From Apostichopus japonicus (Eukaryota > Echinodermata > Holothuroidea > Aspidochirotida > Stichopodidae): DNA of 64,000 nt. This document shows positions 1 to 12,269 of the stretch, in pieces (positions within the stretch are counted from its first letter, which is position 1; the number at the start of each line of letters is the position of its first letter). Position numbers and translations under genes: made by a program. The notes under the pieces were generated by a model. It ran no database searches. It was not told the DNA's origin and saw nothing but the letters and a program-made list of their open reading frames with translations. The stretch covers positions 31,862,001-31,926,000 of the forward strand of contig NC_092580.1 of assembly GCF_037975245.1 (NCBI RefSeq), in the 5' to 3' direction.

Positions 1-176
1 TCGCACGCATTGAATACATAGGTTCGGCCATGCAGCAGAAAGAGAAGAAATAGCACTCATTTTGATCTAGAAGGCCATGAATAATTTATAAGGCAAAAAT
101 AACCAAAAAATGTCAGACTCAATTGTAAAAATATTATGTCAACAGAACAGCAAGAACAATTTGGCAACCGCATCGA

Positions 177-492
177 TTCTTTAAAGTTGAAAGTATCTTT
201 GAAAAAAACAAAGAAACAAAAAAACAATTAGCTGAAAATATTTTGACTTTAGGGATGTACAGAAATGTGAAGTACGTTCACATTGAGACATATAAACAAA
301 GCAATTAAGGAAAAACGATTAAAATAGAGGAGAGCTTAAAAGTTGAAATGTATCTTTGAAAAAATTAAAACATCATACAATTAGCTAAAAGTAGTTTGAC
401 TTTTGGGACGTACAGGAATGTTAAGTACATTCACATTGAGACACGTAAACAAAGAAATTAAAGGAAACGATTAAAACAAATTAGAGCTAAAT
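177..492. repeat. Two diverged tandem copies, about 152-bp period
   Basis: Segments 177-339 and about 330-492 share AAAGTTGAAA, GTATCTTTGAAAAAA, CAATTAGCT, TTTGACTTT, GTACA, TTCACATTGAGACA and AAACGATTAAAA in the same order. The CATTGAGACA motif recurs about 152 bp apart. Divergence is substantial, so the duplication is old. Confidence 0.7.
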
Positions 493-1625
493 TACATTCT
501 TATTTATATATGCACCATTGATTTTCTTTTTCGTTGATTTTCTATTTTTCAAGTGAGCAACTTCCAAGTTTATTCCTTCCTCCCTAGCTATTCCTCCCCA
601 CACCACATGAGCTCTGAAGGTATAACTGCTTGGTTAGAAATGCTATGCCAAGAAGGAATCAAATTGCTGAAGCTAATTTTATTGTTAATTGAGTGTAAAG
701 GTTTTAACCAATGTTAAATGTTTTACTTTATCTTAGATTAATTGTTCTCCCTCGTGATTTTATGCAAAAACTCGGGGCAAATCTATCACTGTTTGTTTTT
801 TGGAACCCAAATGTTAATGGACTACAGCGAGAAAAGCCAAAGATTATATACTAATCGCTGTGATAGAGAAGTGCTATGTCCCACTCCCCTCCCCCTCCCC
901 TATTGCTCCCCTCTCCCTCACCCTCTTTCTGCACCTCAAAAAAAAATAACATTCTTTCATGTTACTCGAAAGAGTGAGCTTCATAGATTGGATTTTCTGC
1001 CAGTTTATTCATATTTTCCTATAAATATGTAGCTTGATAAATGAAAAAATATATATGTTAAGTACTTCCTACATAGCAAAACAAAAATTGTTACTTTAAC
1101 ATATTGAGGATTTTAATAATAACATCTATTAGGAATGTGTCGAGATATTTTGTTTAGGTTTATACACACAGCTTGAGATTATTGAGTATCCGACGAGAAC
1201 TGAAAATGGGTTTTGCATGAACAGCTGTCTACTATTAGTTAATAGGGGAAGTCAATATTGCTATAATTGGGACTAATTGATTTAGAGACATATTCCAAAA
1301 ATAAATCAGTCATATCCCCAGGGTAACTGTTGTGTCACAGATATCCGAAGCACGAGAAGCAGTCATGACCGGTAATGAATGGTTTCCAGATTTTTGTCTG
1401 AATTTTTTCACCTACAATCTGATGTACTAGGTTTTGCTCACATAGATTGTGGTTGTTTGTTGTTGGCATAGCAACAACGATGCTATTTCACTCATTGAAA
1501 ATCTCTATGGCCCTTTAAGTACTTACAACAGTGAAAAAGGACATAGAATTTTGTTTTATATTTATGGACGTCTAAAAATCCACAGTGGAGGGGGAGGGTT
1601 GAGTGGATGGGGGAAGGGGTGCAAA
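493..1625. other. No gene seen
   Basis: AT-rich unique-looking DNA with one pyrimidine tract at about 880-935. No exon-like block recognised. Confidence 0.6.
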
Positions 1626-1963
1626 CAGTGGCGGGGCATCCATACAGTCAGGGGGGGCGCATGCCCCCCTGACGGACTCAAATGGACTGCTGGTGCCCTT
1701 TTCAGCTTTTTACCACTTTTTACATATTTGCGATTATTGCCTTTTTTATTGTGCTCTCATCTACCTATTGACATTTGTCACATTATCTGCAAATTAGCAA
1801 GGCCTGGAAAGGGTCATTTCCGTCGATCTAGGGAGTATCTTTACTCAAAAACTTTCTGTACGCTCCGCGCCAACCTGTAGTGGCGCTCTGCTTGGATAGT
1901 GTCGAAAGCGCCCCTACAGACCATTCTCGCCCCCTCTGACCAATACCCCTAGCTCCGCCACTG
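1626..1963. mobile_element. Non-autonomous hAT-type DNA transposon (MITE)
   Basis: The element begins CAGTGGCGGGGC and ends with the inverse GCTCCGCCACTG. Similarity extends inward, with GTCAGGGGGGGCG on the left against GTCAGAGGGGGCG in the right end's complement, so the terminal inverted repeats are imperfect over about 35 bp. It is flanked by a perfect 8-bp target duplication, GGTGCAAA (1618-1625 and 1964-1971). Length is 338 bp with no transposase frame. CAGTGGCG ends and 8-bp duplications are typical of hAT elements. Confidence 0.9.
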
Positions 1964-2022
1964 GGTGCAAAGTTTTGTTCATTTCACTGCCCGTAGAGTT
2001 AACACTTTAACCGGTTCAATGT

Positions 2023-2128
2023 ATGCATTTATGTGTGTATGTGTGGGTGTGTGCATATGTGTGTGTGTGCGCATGTACGTACATATGCGTGTGTGACTGC
2101 GTGTCCATGTATGTGTGTATGTATGGAG
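2023..2128. repeat. Degenerate TG/TGTA microsatellite
   Basis: The stretch is dominated by TGTG and TGTATG steps with interruptions. The open frames seen on both strands here are repeat artefacts. Confidence 0.85.
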
Positions 2129-4439
2129 GGAAGTGTTCAAGCAATATATCAATGGTTAAAACTTTTCTAACATGGCAAGTAACCACTGTAAGGGTCGTCA
2201 CTTTGTACTTTCCTGGGGGGGGGAGGGGGTTGGGTGGGGCGCCAAAAGCAAACCATGGAGAAGAATATCCTGAATGTCATCTTACATCCATATTCCCATA
2301 GGAATTCACATCATTATTGCACATACATGTATGCCACATTAACAGGAAGTGTTATCATGGCAACTGACACTTGTGAGAAAGAATGACAGCTGTATTTAAC
2401 CTGAAGCAAGGGCTCTTTAAGGCTCAGAATACCATTTAAATTGTGTATATGAGGATTATTCCTACTGTGTCCTCATCTTCGACTCTCCCCTTTCTTCTCC
2501 CTCACCATTCCCCTTCTCCCCCTTCCATATTCCGTCACATCCCCACCACTCCTGAACTGAAGTTTTGCTAAATAATTTTATGCTTTATTATATCATGTGA
2601 TAGCACGATCATATCTATGGTATATATTAACTCATTGTCAAAGTACGAAGTCTGAAGGAAATGCCAAAAAAAAAGTCCCGGGACGTCGACTAAACACACT
2701 CAATTAGATTTAACACCCGTAACAAATTTGGGGAGCGGATTTGGTATATAAATAGGGCAAGTATTCTCCAGAGGTGCCTCAAAATAGTTGTTAAAGTAAG
2801 CTGTCACCAGCGCCCAGTTTCCCTAGTACACTGCTGCAAACTTGTCCAGTAGCAGAGAGGAAATTGCATTATTATCAGGTCACTTGTATCCTGTTTTTAG
2901 TATGAATGCCTCTGACGAACTGTCCCGGACAGGTTGTCTTAAGCTCTTCACACTCGTGGGCATTATGACTCTACATAAGTGTCAAACGCGCACCTCACTT
3001 TAAGCCGAGAGATGATCTTATTTTTAGATATTTCTTCTCATCTCCTGGTCTATAAACACACTGGCAATTATTATCTGCTGTGATTGACATGGATTTATAA
3101 ATAGACGTGATTTGCTATTCATTCAGTCGTGATCTCATCGGTCGATGCATGACCCAAGCGGGCAAAAATTTGACCACCCTGAAAAGGATCAATAATTTAC
3201 TACAAGCTGCTGAGGCCTATTGAGACAGTAGGCATTACTAAAGAACACACTCAAAAAAAAGAGTAGTCCATGGACTTGAAACAATTCCCAAAATTCTTAA
3301 TTGAGGTGTAATTAATGAATCATCAAAAAAACAAGAAGAAGAAGGAGAATAAACCGGGCTTGCTACTTTGCATATCATTAAGTAAGATTCATGAATGTGT
3401 TTAATTGAATGTTAACAATGGATGTTAGGTCTAGAAACAGTTCAAACAATGGCCTGCGACCCATGAGGGTCTACTAGTAGTATGTGTACTACCCCTTACA
3501 TCTGTTAATATCGTTAAATTGTGCATTGTTTATCTTCATTGTCATATTTATTTCTCCTCGTTAGTAAAAATGGAATACATAAATGGATTTTTTCCATAGG
3601 CTACTTACTCTTGTACAATCTTTATACCTTATCTACACTGTGCCCCCGTATAGCTATGCGACGACCAAGTCCCAGACTGTAAGCTTTAATTTACATCAAA
3701 GCCTGCACTGTAAAAGAAGGAAATATTGATATATATTTCTTAACTTTGTTGACAAAATCTAAAATGTTGGGGGTTGTAAAATTCTCTTGTTTCCCCAGTT
3801 CTCTTTAAAATCCAGCCAAAATCTTCTTACACTTCTGATTCAGTGTCCCTGGGAAACATTGTACTTTTTCCTTAACACTTATATATTGCTAAATGCAGGC
3901 AAAGCCTGGATGCTATACGAACCAAGGTGTGCGAGACTGAATGCGGTGTGAAATTTAAATAGTTTTGACGTCTTAATGGGTCTTTGGGAATGCAGGTAGG
4001 TACACGATGACCTGATGGGCATGAAGATTCACTTGAAATCAAGTATCCTGGCAAAAAAGGCCGATTGTATTACAGATGAAAGATTAAACAGTGGCCTGTG
4101 TGATAAGGGTATAATGTGACTATACTAACTGATTGCAGTTAATGGCAACGCACTACAGAGCTGATATGCATGGGGGGGGGGGGGGGTAAAGCACCTGGCT
4201 GTGACTTCTTCGTATCTTTATCTGCCAGTATTTGTTTGAAGGCATTAGGACGTGCATATTCTTATATCTGCCAAGTGGAAGTTTCCCTCTCTCCAGAGGA
4301 ATTAATGTTGAGGTCAGACAGGTAGCCTGGTTTTACACAATTGCAGATATAGACGGAGCTCAACATTAGACAAAGCTGGAGGCTTAACAGTAGAAGTTTA
4401 CCGATAAATGACGATTGAAACACCTAGGTTGACATGCTA
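2129..4439. other. No gene seen
   Basis: Contains a pyrimidine tract at 2474-2528, a G run near 2215-2230 and a 15-G run at 4172-4186. Nothing else supported. Confidence 0.6.
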
Positions 4440-4533
4440 GAGGAAAACGAGGGGGAAGGGAGAAGGAGAAAGAGGTGAAGGAATAGAAGCATAGGAGGGG
4501 GGGTGGGGGAGGGGGAGAGGGAGATAGGAGGTA
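4440..4533. repeat. Polypurine tract
   Basis: About 90 bases are almost pure G/A on the plus strand, with G-rich blocks at 4496-4522. It lies about 240 bp upstream of the long plus-strand pyrimidine array. Confidence 0.7.
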
Positions 4534-4769
4534 TATGGGTGATTTGATGCATTTTGATTCTATGTGTTGTCATCTTTACTCAGCTGTCAATCTGGCAGTT
4601 ATACAAACTCATAAAGCAGAATAAAGTGGATTATTTTGGATTAGCAAGACCATAAAGAGGATCTTGTGCCATAAATTTATGGTAGACATATTAGATTGAT
4701 TATTTTCTCATGTGTGAAGAAAAGTGTTTTAGCGACATTATTGACAAAAATGAATACTTTTGCCTTTGC

Positions 4770-5338
4770 TTCCCTTCCCTTCCCTTCCCTTCCCTTCCCT
4801 TCCCTTCCCTTCCCTTCCCTTCCCTTCCCTTCCCTTCCCTTCCCTTCCCTTCCCTTCCCTTCCCTTCCCTTCCCTTCCTTTCCCTTCCCTTCTCTTCCCT
4901 TCCCTTCCCTTCCCTTCCCTTCCCTTCCCTTCCCTTCCCTTCCCTTCCCTTCCCTTCCCTTCCCTTCCCTTCCCTTCCCTTCCCTTCCCTTCCCTTCCCT
5001 TCCCTTCCCTTCCCTTCCCTTCCCTTCCCTTCCCTTCCCTTCCCTTCCCTTCCCTTCCCTTCCCTTCCCTTCCCTTCCCTTCCCTTCCCTTCCCTTCCCT
5101 TCCCTTCCCTTCCCTTCCCTTCCCTTCCCTTCCCTTCCCTTCCCTTCCCTTCCCTTCCCTTCCCTTCCCTTCCCTTCCCTTCCCTTCCCTTCCCTTCCCT
5201 TCCCTTCCCTTCCCTTCCCTTCCCTTCCCTTCCCTTCCCTTCCCTTCCCTTCCCATCCCTTCCCTTCCCTTCCCTTCCCTTACCTTCCCTTACCTTCCCT
5301 GCCCTTCCCTTCCCTCCCCTCCCTCCCCTTCCCTCCCG
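4770..5338. repeat. (TTCCC)n / (AAGGG)n pentanucleotide array, about 110 copies
   Basis: An almost perfect pentamer array of about 550 bp, with a few substitutions (near 4879, 4891, 5254, 5281, 5291) that cluster at the edges. The unit length is not a multiple of three and contains no stop in any frame, so all frames on both strands are open; the predicted Pro/Ser/Leu and Gly/Arg/Glu/Lys proteins are artefacts. A homopurine-homopyrimidine mirror tract like this can form triplex and, on the G strand, quadruplex structures. Confidence 0.97.
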
Positions 5339-8300
5339 CCATCCCCCCATTAACACTCCCTTTCTTATGGCTCATGATCATCAGCCACTGCCATTGTACA
5401 ACCTGGTATTACATGTATGATCATTGGATGATGCATTTGAGGAACTGCTCAAGCTCTGGTTTCTTTTTCTACTCACATCCTGTCTGGTATTTTTCTTGTC
5501 ATCTTTAAAGCAGCTTACAACAGACATTTGTGCTGTTTAAACCCACTAATTATCTATCACTTGAGGAATGGGAGTTTATTTAAGAATAATAGTCAACTTA
5601 TCCAGATTAAGAACCCAGTCATAAGCAGGGGCATACGAAATTGAAAGACATATCATCTGTATACTTATTGAATCTGCCATAAAAAGGTAAAAGTTGGTAA
5701 TGAAAATACTAATTTTTCATTCTTGTACTACATGAATACAAATACTGTGGCACATTATGTAAGAGAGCCCAGTTTGGAATGGAGTGTCTTTGAGGTAATG
5801 TTATCTTTTGACCTCACAAGTAAAAGTCGTCACTCAGTGTCTTACAGCCCCTCAAAGCCTTTTGCCCTTCCAGAGTGGACCCTCTTCTGTCGCCCCTTTG
5901 TCAGGTATGGTTTGGCGATTGTGTAGATCATCTACAACGCCATCGATACAGAACGTGGTACAGTCTAGCTTGCATGTACGTTATGGCATTCTCTAAAAAA
6001 AAATTCCTTTTAAAGCAAAGGGTGCATCTATGAGATGGTGATGATTTGTACATGATGTCTGAGTGATGCCTTGGCATTTAAAGATAAAAAATCAAAGGGT
6101 ACATGGATTTTGAACTTGGTATGTGCATGAATCCACATTATTAAAGTACAAGATCCCTATCGTTTTTTTTTTACTTTTTTTTTTTGCCTTTTTTTTTCTT
6201 ATTCTTATGGGGGTAAGAGGTCACTTGAGGTCAACAGTCGTCAAAAGTTGGCAAGCCATGTAAACACCTTAACAATGCATAAAAGCGAGCCTCTGATGTA
6301 ATTACTCAACGGACTTTAATACCTTTGAACAAAGTTGTTTTGGCTGTGACATTGTGGAATGATGCAATAGGTAATGGTAAGGTTACACACACGATGGTAT
6401 GTGGCAGGGACCAATCTCTCACCTGAACTCACCAGTTCTGATTAAACAAAGGAACAATAGAGCATTCATCTGTCCCATTGTCCTTTATCACTGCAGCTAC
6501 TGTGTCCATTGAGGTAATACACCCAACCAGATGATAAGTTTGTTAGGTCATCAAACCTAGCCTCTCTATCTCTGTTTATATATGCATACACCTAGATGAT
6601 ATCAGTGAATAAACCATATCAGTATATTTACTCAATGAAACCCAGTGTTGGCACTGGGTTCACGGACTGTTCCTTTTGTAACACGGGGTGTACCCTCAGA
6701 CAACAGGTCACATGTTACACTGCTGTTTCACTTAGTGATAACCTATGGAATCTGATGCAATGATGTCAGGGATCTTGTATAACCTTTGGAACAAAGTCAC
6801 TTACTCTATTCTAGTGGAAGTCTTTCGATTGCCATCGTAAGGTATTTCCTTTAATAGCCGTGTCATACCACCAGGTCGTCCTACTGAAATGTTCAAGGGC
6901 AAAGTGTGTGTCAGGAATTTACACAGTATGGTGCATTTATTACCATAGAGGAGGACCCTATATACATACCATTCAGCCTGAGTACTTTCTTGTCCCCTCA
7001 TGACTATTATTTGAGAGAAAATTTGATAACCTATGACTCAATATCTATGCAGTTTAGGTATTTGCTATCTTCTATAACATGTCATGTAAAATGGAGCCCC
7101 CCACCCCCCCCCTTTCTTGATCTTCCTGCATGTCAATAACTATTTATTAGTCAAGTTAAATGTCTCTGGTATATTTAGCTGCTCTGACATCATTTCTCAA
7201 GTGTTTTGTAATCCTCTCTCCTCTCTCTAATTGCCTATGGCTGCCTTGTAATAAGCCCAAAGGTATCTAAATGTGTACCTTATGGCGGCCCCTGTGCACC
7301 CCTTTCTCCCCACTCCCCTCCCGTTTGACCCTTCTCTACTTCTGGGTTACCTCCCAGCATTCCCTTCCCTCCTCTGAGTTTTATCTGATTCTACCATTCT
7401 GATTGTTACAACAGCCTGGAGAAGGTCCATTGTGATTGTCTCTCTCTGATGTTCTTATAACAGTTGTGAGCATCAGAAGAACTTTGAATGAACTCCATTT
7501 CACTTTTATAATGCATTTGTGATTTATACTCATGTGCGAAATTGTGGCCAGATGAAAAAAATTGGGAGAATTCGGGGAGAATTCGGTGCTTGCATATGGT
7601 TAATAAAAAAGCTGACGGAAGATCTTGGGATATAATATATCATCTGAGTGACTATCACTCTGTCCTTATTACTGGTAGGAGGCTAACGTATAACATACAG
7701 ACAGCAATCTGTCTGGTGTGAACTATATCAATCTCATCAAACAGATAATCTATGTGTCTGTCTAGTCTAGGTAGGTAGGCAGGCACCATGCATATATGTT
7801 TAACTCCCATGGCACTGACCCTATCAATATTACAGATCTTTTCTGCTGCTGGTGTGGCCTGGTAATAAGTCTAGACATGATTACACCAGCTGCTCGTTCA
7901 TAAGAGGGTTAACGAATATTAAAGTGATCCCTAGATATCATTAATTTCATATAAAGTTTACATACGGCAGCTAATATCAAATTGATTGATATTTTGACAC
8001 TTCGGGCGGTTGATCGTTTGGGACTTTTGGAAAGGGTGATGGATACCCAGGGATGGTAAACTAAAAAAACAAATACATACAATCAAAAACAAAACTGTTT
8101 ATTCGTCTGTATTACATCGTCGTACCATTTGTTTGGCTTTCTAATTATATTAAACAACATTATTATCCTAATGTGACTTCCAAGCGATGATAGATGTGGA
8201 TTGCAAAACCACATGTCACCTTTTTTTTCACGGCATCGTAAATACACACGTTTTTGGTAAATATTATGGTTTTGAAAGAATCACACTGTCTATATAAAAT

Positions 8301-9524
8301 TAGGTCGAGTTACTTTTTGAAGGAGAGGGGGAGAGCTAGAGCATACATAGAGTGGAAATTGGATCGGATTTCTAGATTAACCACGAAAATGCTTAGTTTC
8401 TGGTATTTTAATGTTGTCATTTTAACAGAGCTGTGTTTTTACAATATTGAGATCATTTACACTTTATCTGCAGAAGGACTTGTGAAACATACTGACATTT
8501 GCAAAGTTCAATGGACAATAAATATTGTATAAGAGGTCATTTCAATTTACACCTACTCATGAGAATTAATCAGTTGAAACTTAAAATAGTTTGGACATAG
8601 TTTGGATCATGACATACCATTAATACCTTAATATAATAGCTTAATACCTTACATTTATCGGGGGAGGAGGGGGGGGGGGGAAGAATTGGGAAGGAACAGG
8701 GCAAGGTATGAATACTTCTAAAAGGTGATTAGGGAATCTTCCTAGTTTCCCTGGCCTCCTCCTCCTCCTCTTCCCCCTCCTCTTACAAACTTGTTTTAGT
8801 TGAAGAATTTGGCTGAAGTTATCTCATTATAAGATAGTAATGCAGCTTTTTTGGACAAAACAAAATATGTCACAAAGTTTGACTAATCCACTGCAGACAA
8901 AACCATGAGTGGATCTAAGTGGATTTGTTATAAAGCTTATGAAAAGTCACTTTATAGTTTCCCTCAATAGGAAAATGTTAGCAAAATATCTTGGAAATGC
9001 ATCATACAGATGGCGAATGTAGTAATATCTTTGTGAATTATATCAATTTATAGTAGACACTGAAAGCTCCCAGGATTATATTCTTACCAGGACATTCCAT
9101 AAAACTGTGGTTTCCGAATGTGCTTAAAACAGGATTTGTGGCTTGTGCACATATTTCCAATAACACCAAAGTTGTCTGCATTATGTAGAAAATCGGATGT
9201 AAAAAAAAAGTGGGTCATGTTACTTTAATGGGGGGGATGGGGGGGGGGGAAGGAAAATGTGTAATAAGTCTTGCAGTTAATGTCACAAGTAAACTTTATT
9301 TGTCTCTAAAACTTTTTTTTTTGAGCAGAAATAACTCCTGTTTTCAATTAGTCTGTATTGTAACCATTAACCCTTATTATTATGATATTTCAAGAACTGA
9401 ATTAGAATCTGCCACAATAAACATTCCTCTGGATCAATGTACTTGTGTTTGCGTCTTGGGGAATTGAAACAGTTTGACTTAAATATATATATGTATGTAT
9501 TTTAGATCTTACTGAATGCAGGAA
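5339..9524. other. No gene seen (apart from dispersed repeat copy A)
   Basis: Unique-looking, AT-rich. Holds G-rich runs at about 8660-8682 and 9229-9249 and a CCT tract near 8757-8782. Short open frames here have no recognisable family or splice context. Confidence 0.6.
6114..6290. repeat. Dispersed repeat, copy A (homologous to 15165-15325)
   Basis: Shared blocks with copy B in order are TTGGTATGTG, a CCAC step, a ...GTCCCT/GATCCCT segment, GAGGTCA repeats, GTCAAAAGT and CCATGTAAAC/CCATGAAAAC. Copy A carries T-rich runs at 6161-6198 absent from B. No ends or coding capacity are evident. Confidence 0.4.
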
Positions 9525-9710
9525 CTCGCGAAGAAGCCTGGCATTGGCTTATCAAAGCCGCAAGCTGACCGAAGTCAGTCTCTTAGATTCATATTTAACG
9601 TCCATGATTATGAATTGTCAATTGTCAACAACTCTGTAACTGGACGACATACATTAATCTTGGAGTGACTCGAACTGGGGACCTTATGATTGGAAGGCAC
9701 ATATATAGTA
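9525..9710 (-). mobile_element. tRNA-derived SINE remnant
   Basis: Read on the minus strand, a T-arm-like segment with CAGTTCGAGTC (plus 9668-9678) is followed by GGACGTTAAAT and then GATAAGCCAATGCCAGGC, an arrangement seen in invertebrate SINE bodies. The A box is poor and no clear tail or target duplication is visible, so this is an old or truncated copy at best. Confidence 0.45.
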
Positions 9711-10487
9711 AAGTAGACAGGCTGCATATATAATAACTTCACAGATAATTGTCGTTTGTTATATTACTTATATAATCCAGCTATTCTATCAATCACTCAG
9801 TTACCAAAGGGCAAGTCAAATATAATTTGCAACCCTGCCCACTGTGATTTAGTTTTAATTGTTTAAATGAACAAAAGGCTCATTGGGTAGAATATATAAT
9901 AACCCCTAGTGAATATTTGTTCTGATCTCAGAATCCATGATACCGCTACGCCTACAATGCTCATGCAACGATCGTCCTTTAGATAATGATTGTGCGCAGA
10001 TATATTACTGCTTGTGACATACTAGACATTATCTAATACAAATACCGTTTTTTTGTTTTGAAAGCAAACTTAGATAATGAATTAACCACATGTGTTTTTT
10101 GTGCCTTGAAGAATGCTTCAATGTAAACAAGTGCATGTGAAAAAGTAAAAATGTAACGCCTCTGTTTATATATTCTGCTTGTGGGGTATCTTATCTTCCC
10201 GTGGAGGCTGAACTAGATCACTTGGTTTAAAACCAGGTGACCGTTTTAGACCAGCCTTTTTACCCCCTCTTTGGGGGGTGGAGGGGGGATTGAATTTGCC
10301 ACTATCTGCCGGTATCCAGATAACTGAAAAACTTATTTTCTTACTGTTTGTACACAGAACTACACTTGAAAAATAAATGAAAAAATGCCTTTTTTCAAAC
10401 TTTTTTTTCATGTGAATGAATTATTCAGGACATTTAATGTTCCTTAATTGGATGGTATCAGTTGCATCACCAGACATTTCAATCTTT

Positions 10488-10817
10488 CGGTGGCACAGGG
10501 GGGGGGGAACAGCACTTAATTAGGGGGATACAATGTTTATTTGTGAATGCCGTCCTGGGGCAGGGGTCTATGGGGAGTGGAGGGGGAGAATTGTTTGATT
10601 AATTAAGGGTCCTTAGATGCAATCTGATGCTATATTTTGCAACTTGGTAACTTTATGTTCAAGAATGTTGGGCTTGGTCTGTCCAATATTTATGTTTTTA
10701 ATTTCGGAGGCAGATAAAATTTTGTTTGAGAATTTTTCTTAACACTTCAAATTGCATCTGGGTGGCACAATCCCCCCCACCCCCCCCCCACCAGGCCAAC
10801 CCTTGGCAACGCCACTG
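10488..10817 (+). mobile_element. MITE-like repeat, family shared with 42026-42300
   Basis: The right end reads CAACGCCACTG (ending 10817), the complement of a CAGTGGCG terminal repeat. The left end is degenerate (CGGTGGCACAGG at 10488). The interior segment AAGGGTCCTTAG...TATATTTTGCAACTT (10604-10650) matches the copy at 42.1 kb in the same orientation. No clear target duplication is seen. Confidence 0.5.
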
Positions 10818-11517
10818 GATGGTAAACAAGCCGATAGAACCCTGGGTTAGATTCAGGGGTGTGTCAAATTGTCAAGTTACCCATGAATATCACATATTTT
10901 GCATCTCAAACAGTGTTTTAATATGACCTACATCTCAAATATGAACTTCAGCTCAACACTAACACTAAATTCTGTTTGTCAGAAATCACATATGGACGAT
11001 GAAAGAAAAAAAAAAAAAATTCCACTAGACCAAAGGATATTGTATAACATACTTCAGAGATGAGGGGAATCATACATTCATGTACAATAAAGAAAACTTT
11101 GCAACACGCTGTGTCTCACAAAAGACTTGTAATTTTATCAAATGTCAAATTGTCTTTGATGGTGGCCAAATATCAGATATGCAACGACCTTGAAGATAAT
11201 TGGTATTGTCACAGCATGCATGGCTTGAACCCCAATTGAGTAGCTTACAAAGTCATCTTGAATGAAATACCTGTTTGATCAATGGGGATCTCTTTAAATA
11301 CAAGCTTTCCCACCAGGCTGATAAGGCAGAGACCATTTACCTCTTGTAAATACTCTGATTTTTTAGTAGCTTAGCATACTGAACTCGGACCCTGCATGGT
11401 ATCAGCAGCCAGTTGGCTACACATGAGAAACACAGACGATGGCCAATTGATGAAGTCTGTGATGTATATCATAGGAACCTGATTACTTTGATTAAAGGGC
11501 AGAATAACAGTGGCGTA

Positions 11518-11565
11518 CTGTGTGGGCAGACTGCCCTGGTTGCCAGTCAGGGGGGGCGGGTGCCA
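11518..11565 (+). mobile_element. Fragment of a CAGTGGCG-ended DNA transposon
   Basis: CAGTGGCGTACTG begins at 11518 and is followed by AGTCAGGGGGGGCG, the same internal motif as the left end of the hAT MITE at 1626. No opposite end or target duplication was found nearby. Confidence 0.45.
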
Positions 11566-11799
11566 TATCACATGTTGATCATATATATCATTTCAAAGAT
11601 AGCACCATTTTGCATCTAAGCCACCTTGAATAAACATAAATTTCTCAAAGGGGAATGGCAACCCCTCCCCTTACATCCCTCCACCAGGATGGCATCCCTC
11701 TGCACGGGGTGGCAAATCAAGGATCTGCCCCGAAAGAAAGGGTGGGTGGGAGGAAAAGGGATGTTGGAGGGGAAAGCAGAATACCAACCTTTTATCTCC

Positions 11800-11920
11800 T
11801 TCCCTCTTTCAGTTCCCTCTTCTCCCTTTTCCTTCCCTGTACCTCTCCCTTCCCCTCTCCTCTCTACCTATCCCTTCCCATCTCTCCTTCCTCTTGCTCC
11901 TTCTCCTCTACCTCTCTAAT
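11800..11920. repeat. Pyrimidine-rich tract left of the SINE
   Basis: Nearly pure C/T on the plus strand, with CTACCTCTC and TTCCCTGTACCTCTCC motifs that reappear right of the SINE (about 12233). It looks like part of the same pyrimidine-rich domain as the minisatellite at 12.24-13.04 kb. Confidence 0.6.
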
Positions 11921-11925
11921 TTTTC

Positions 11926-12237
11926 CGAGAGAGTTGTGGTCAACTGCCAAGGCAGTGGACTTGTTGTGATCTAAGGTTTGCAGGTTCGAGTCCTGACCAG
12001 ATCATTCACGTTGCATCCTTGGGCAAGGCACTTTATCTCCATTGCCTCTCTTCACCCCAGGTGTATAAATGGGGACCTGTGAGGTAAACTGTCAGTTGGG
12101 AGCTGTTTAGCTGCTGCCATGTTAAGTTTGACAGGTTATCATTGACCAGGGTATTATTTTGATTAGCCTTGAGCACCGTTATCGGTGGATATGTCCCCGC
12201 TTTATAAATCATCAATATTAATATTGTCATTATTCCC
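11926..12237 (+). mobile_element. tRNA-derived SINE with conserved central domain
   Basis: The head resembles a tRNA: an A-box-like TGGTCAACTG near 11937, and a B box GGTTCGAGTCC near 11982. The body contains CCTTGGGCAAGGCACTTTAT and a CACCCCAGG-to-TATAAATGGGGACC segment, a widely shared SINE central-domain style in deuterostomes and other invertebrates. The end is CGGTGGATATG...CTTTATAAAT followed by an ATT-rich simple tail. The family name is not assigned. Pyrimidine-rich DNA lies on both sides. Confidence 0.75.
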
Positions 12238-12269
12238 TGTACCTCTCCTTTCCTTCCCTTCTTCTCCTT

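Noticed and set aside
1449-1880. 143-codon plus-strand frame
   Set aside because: It runs across the boundary of the hAT MITE into its non-coding interior, so it is not a gene.
4696-5508. Long open frames on both strands with Phe-Pro-Ser-Leu-Pro or Gly-Arg-Glu-Gly-Lys repeats
   Set aside because: They arise because a 5-bp repeat without stops opens all six frames; the same peptide repeat appears in each frame of a strand.
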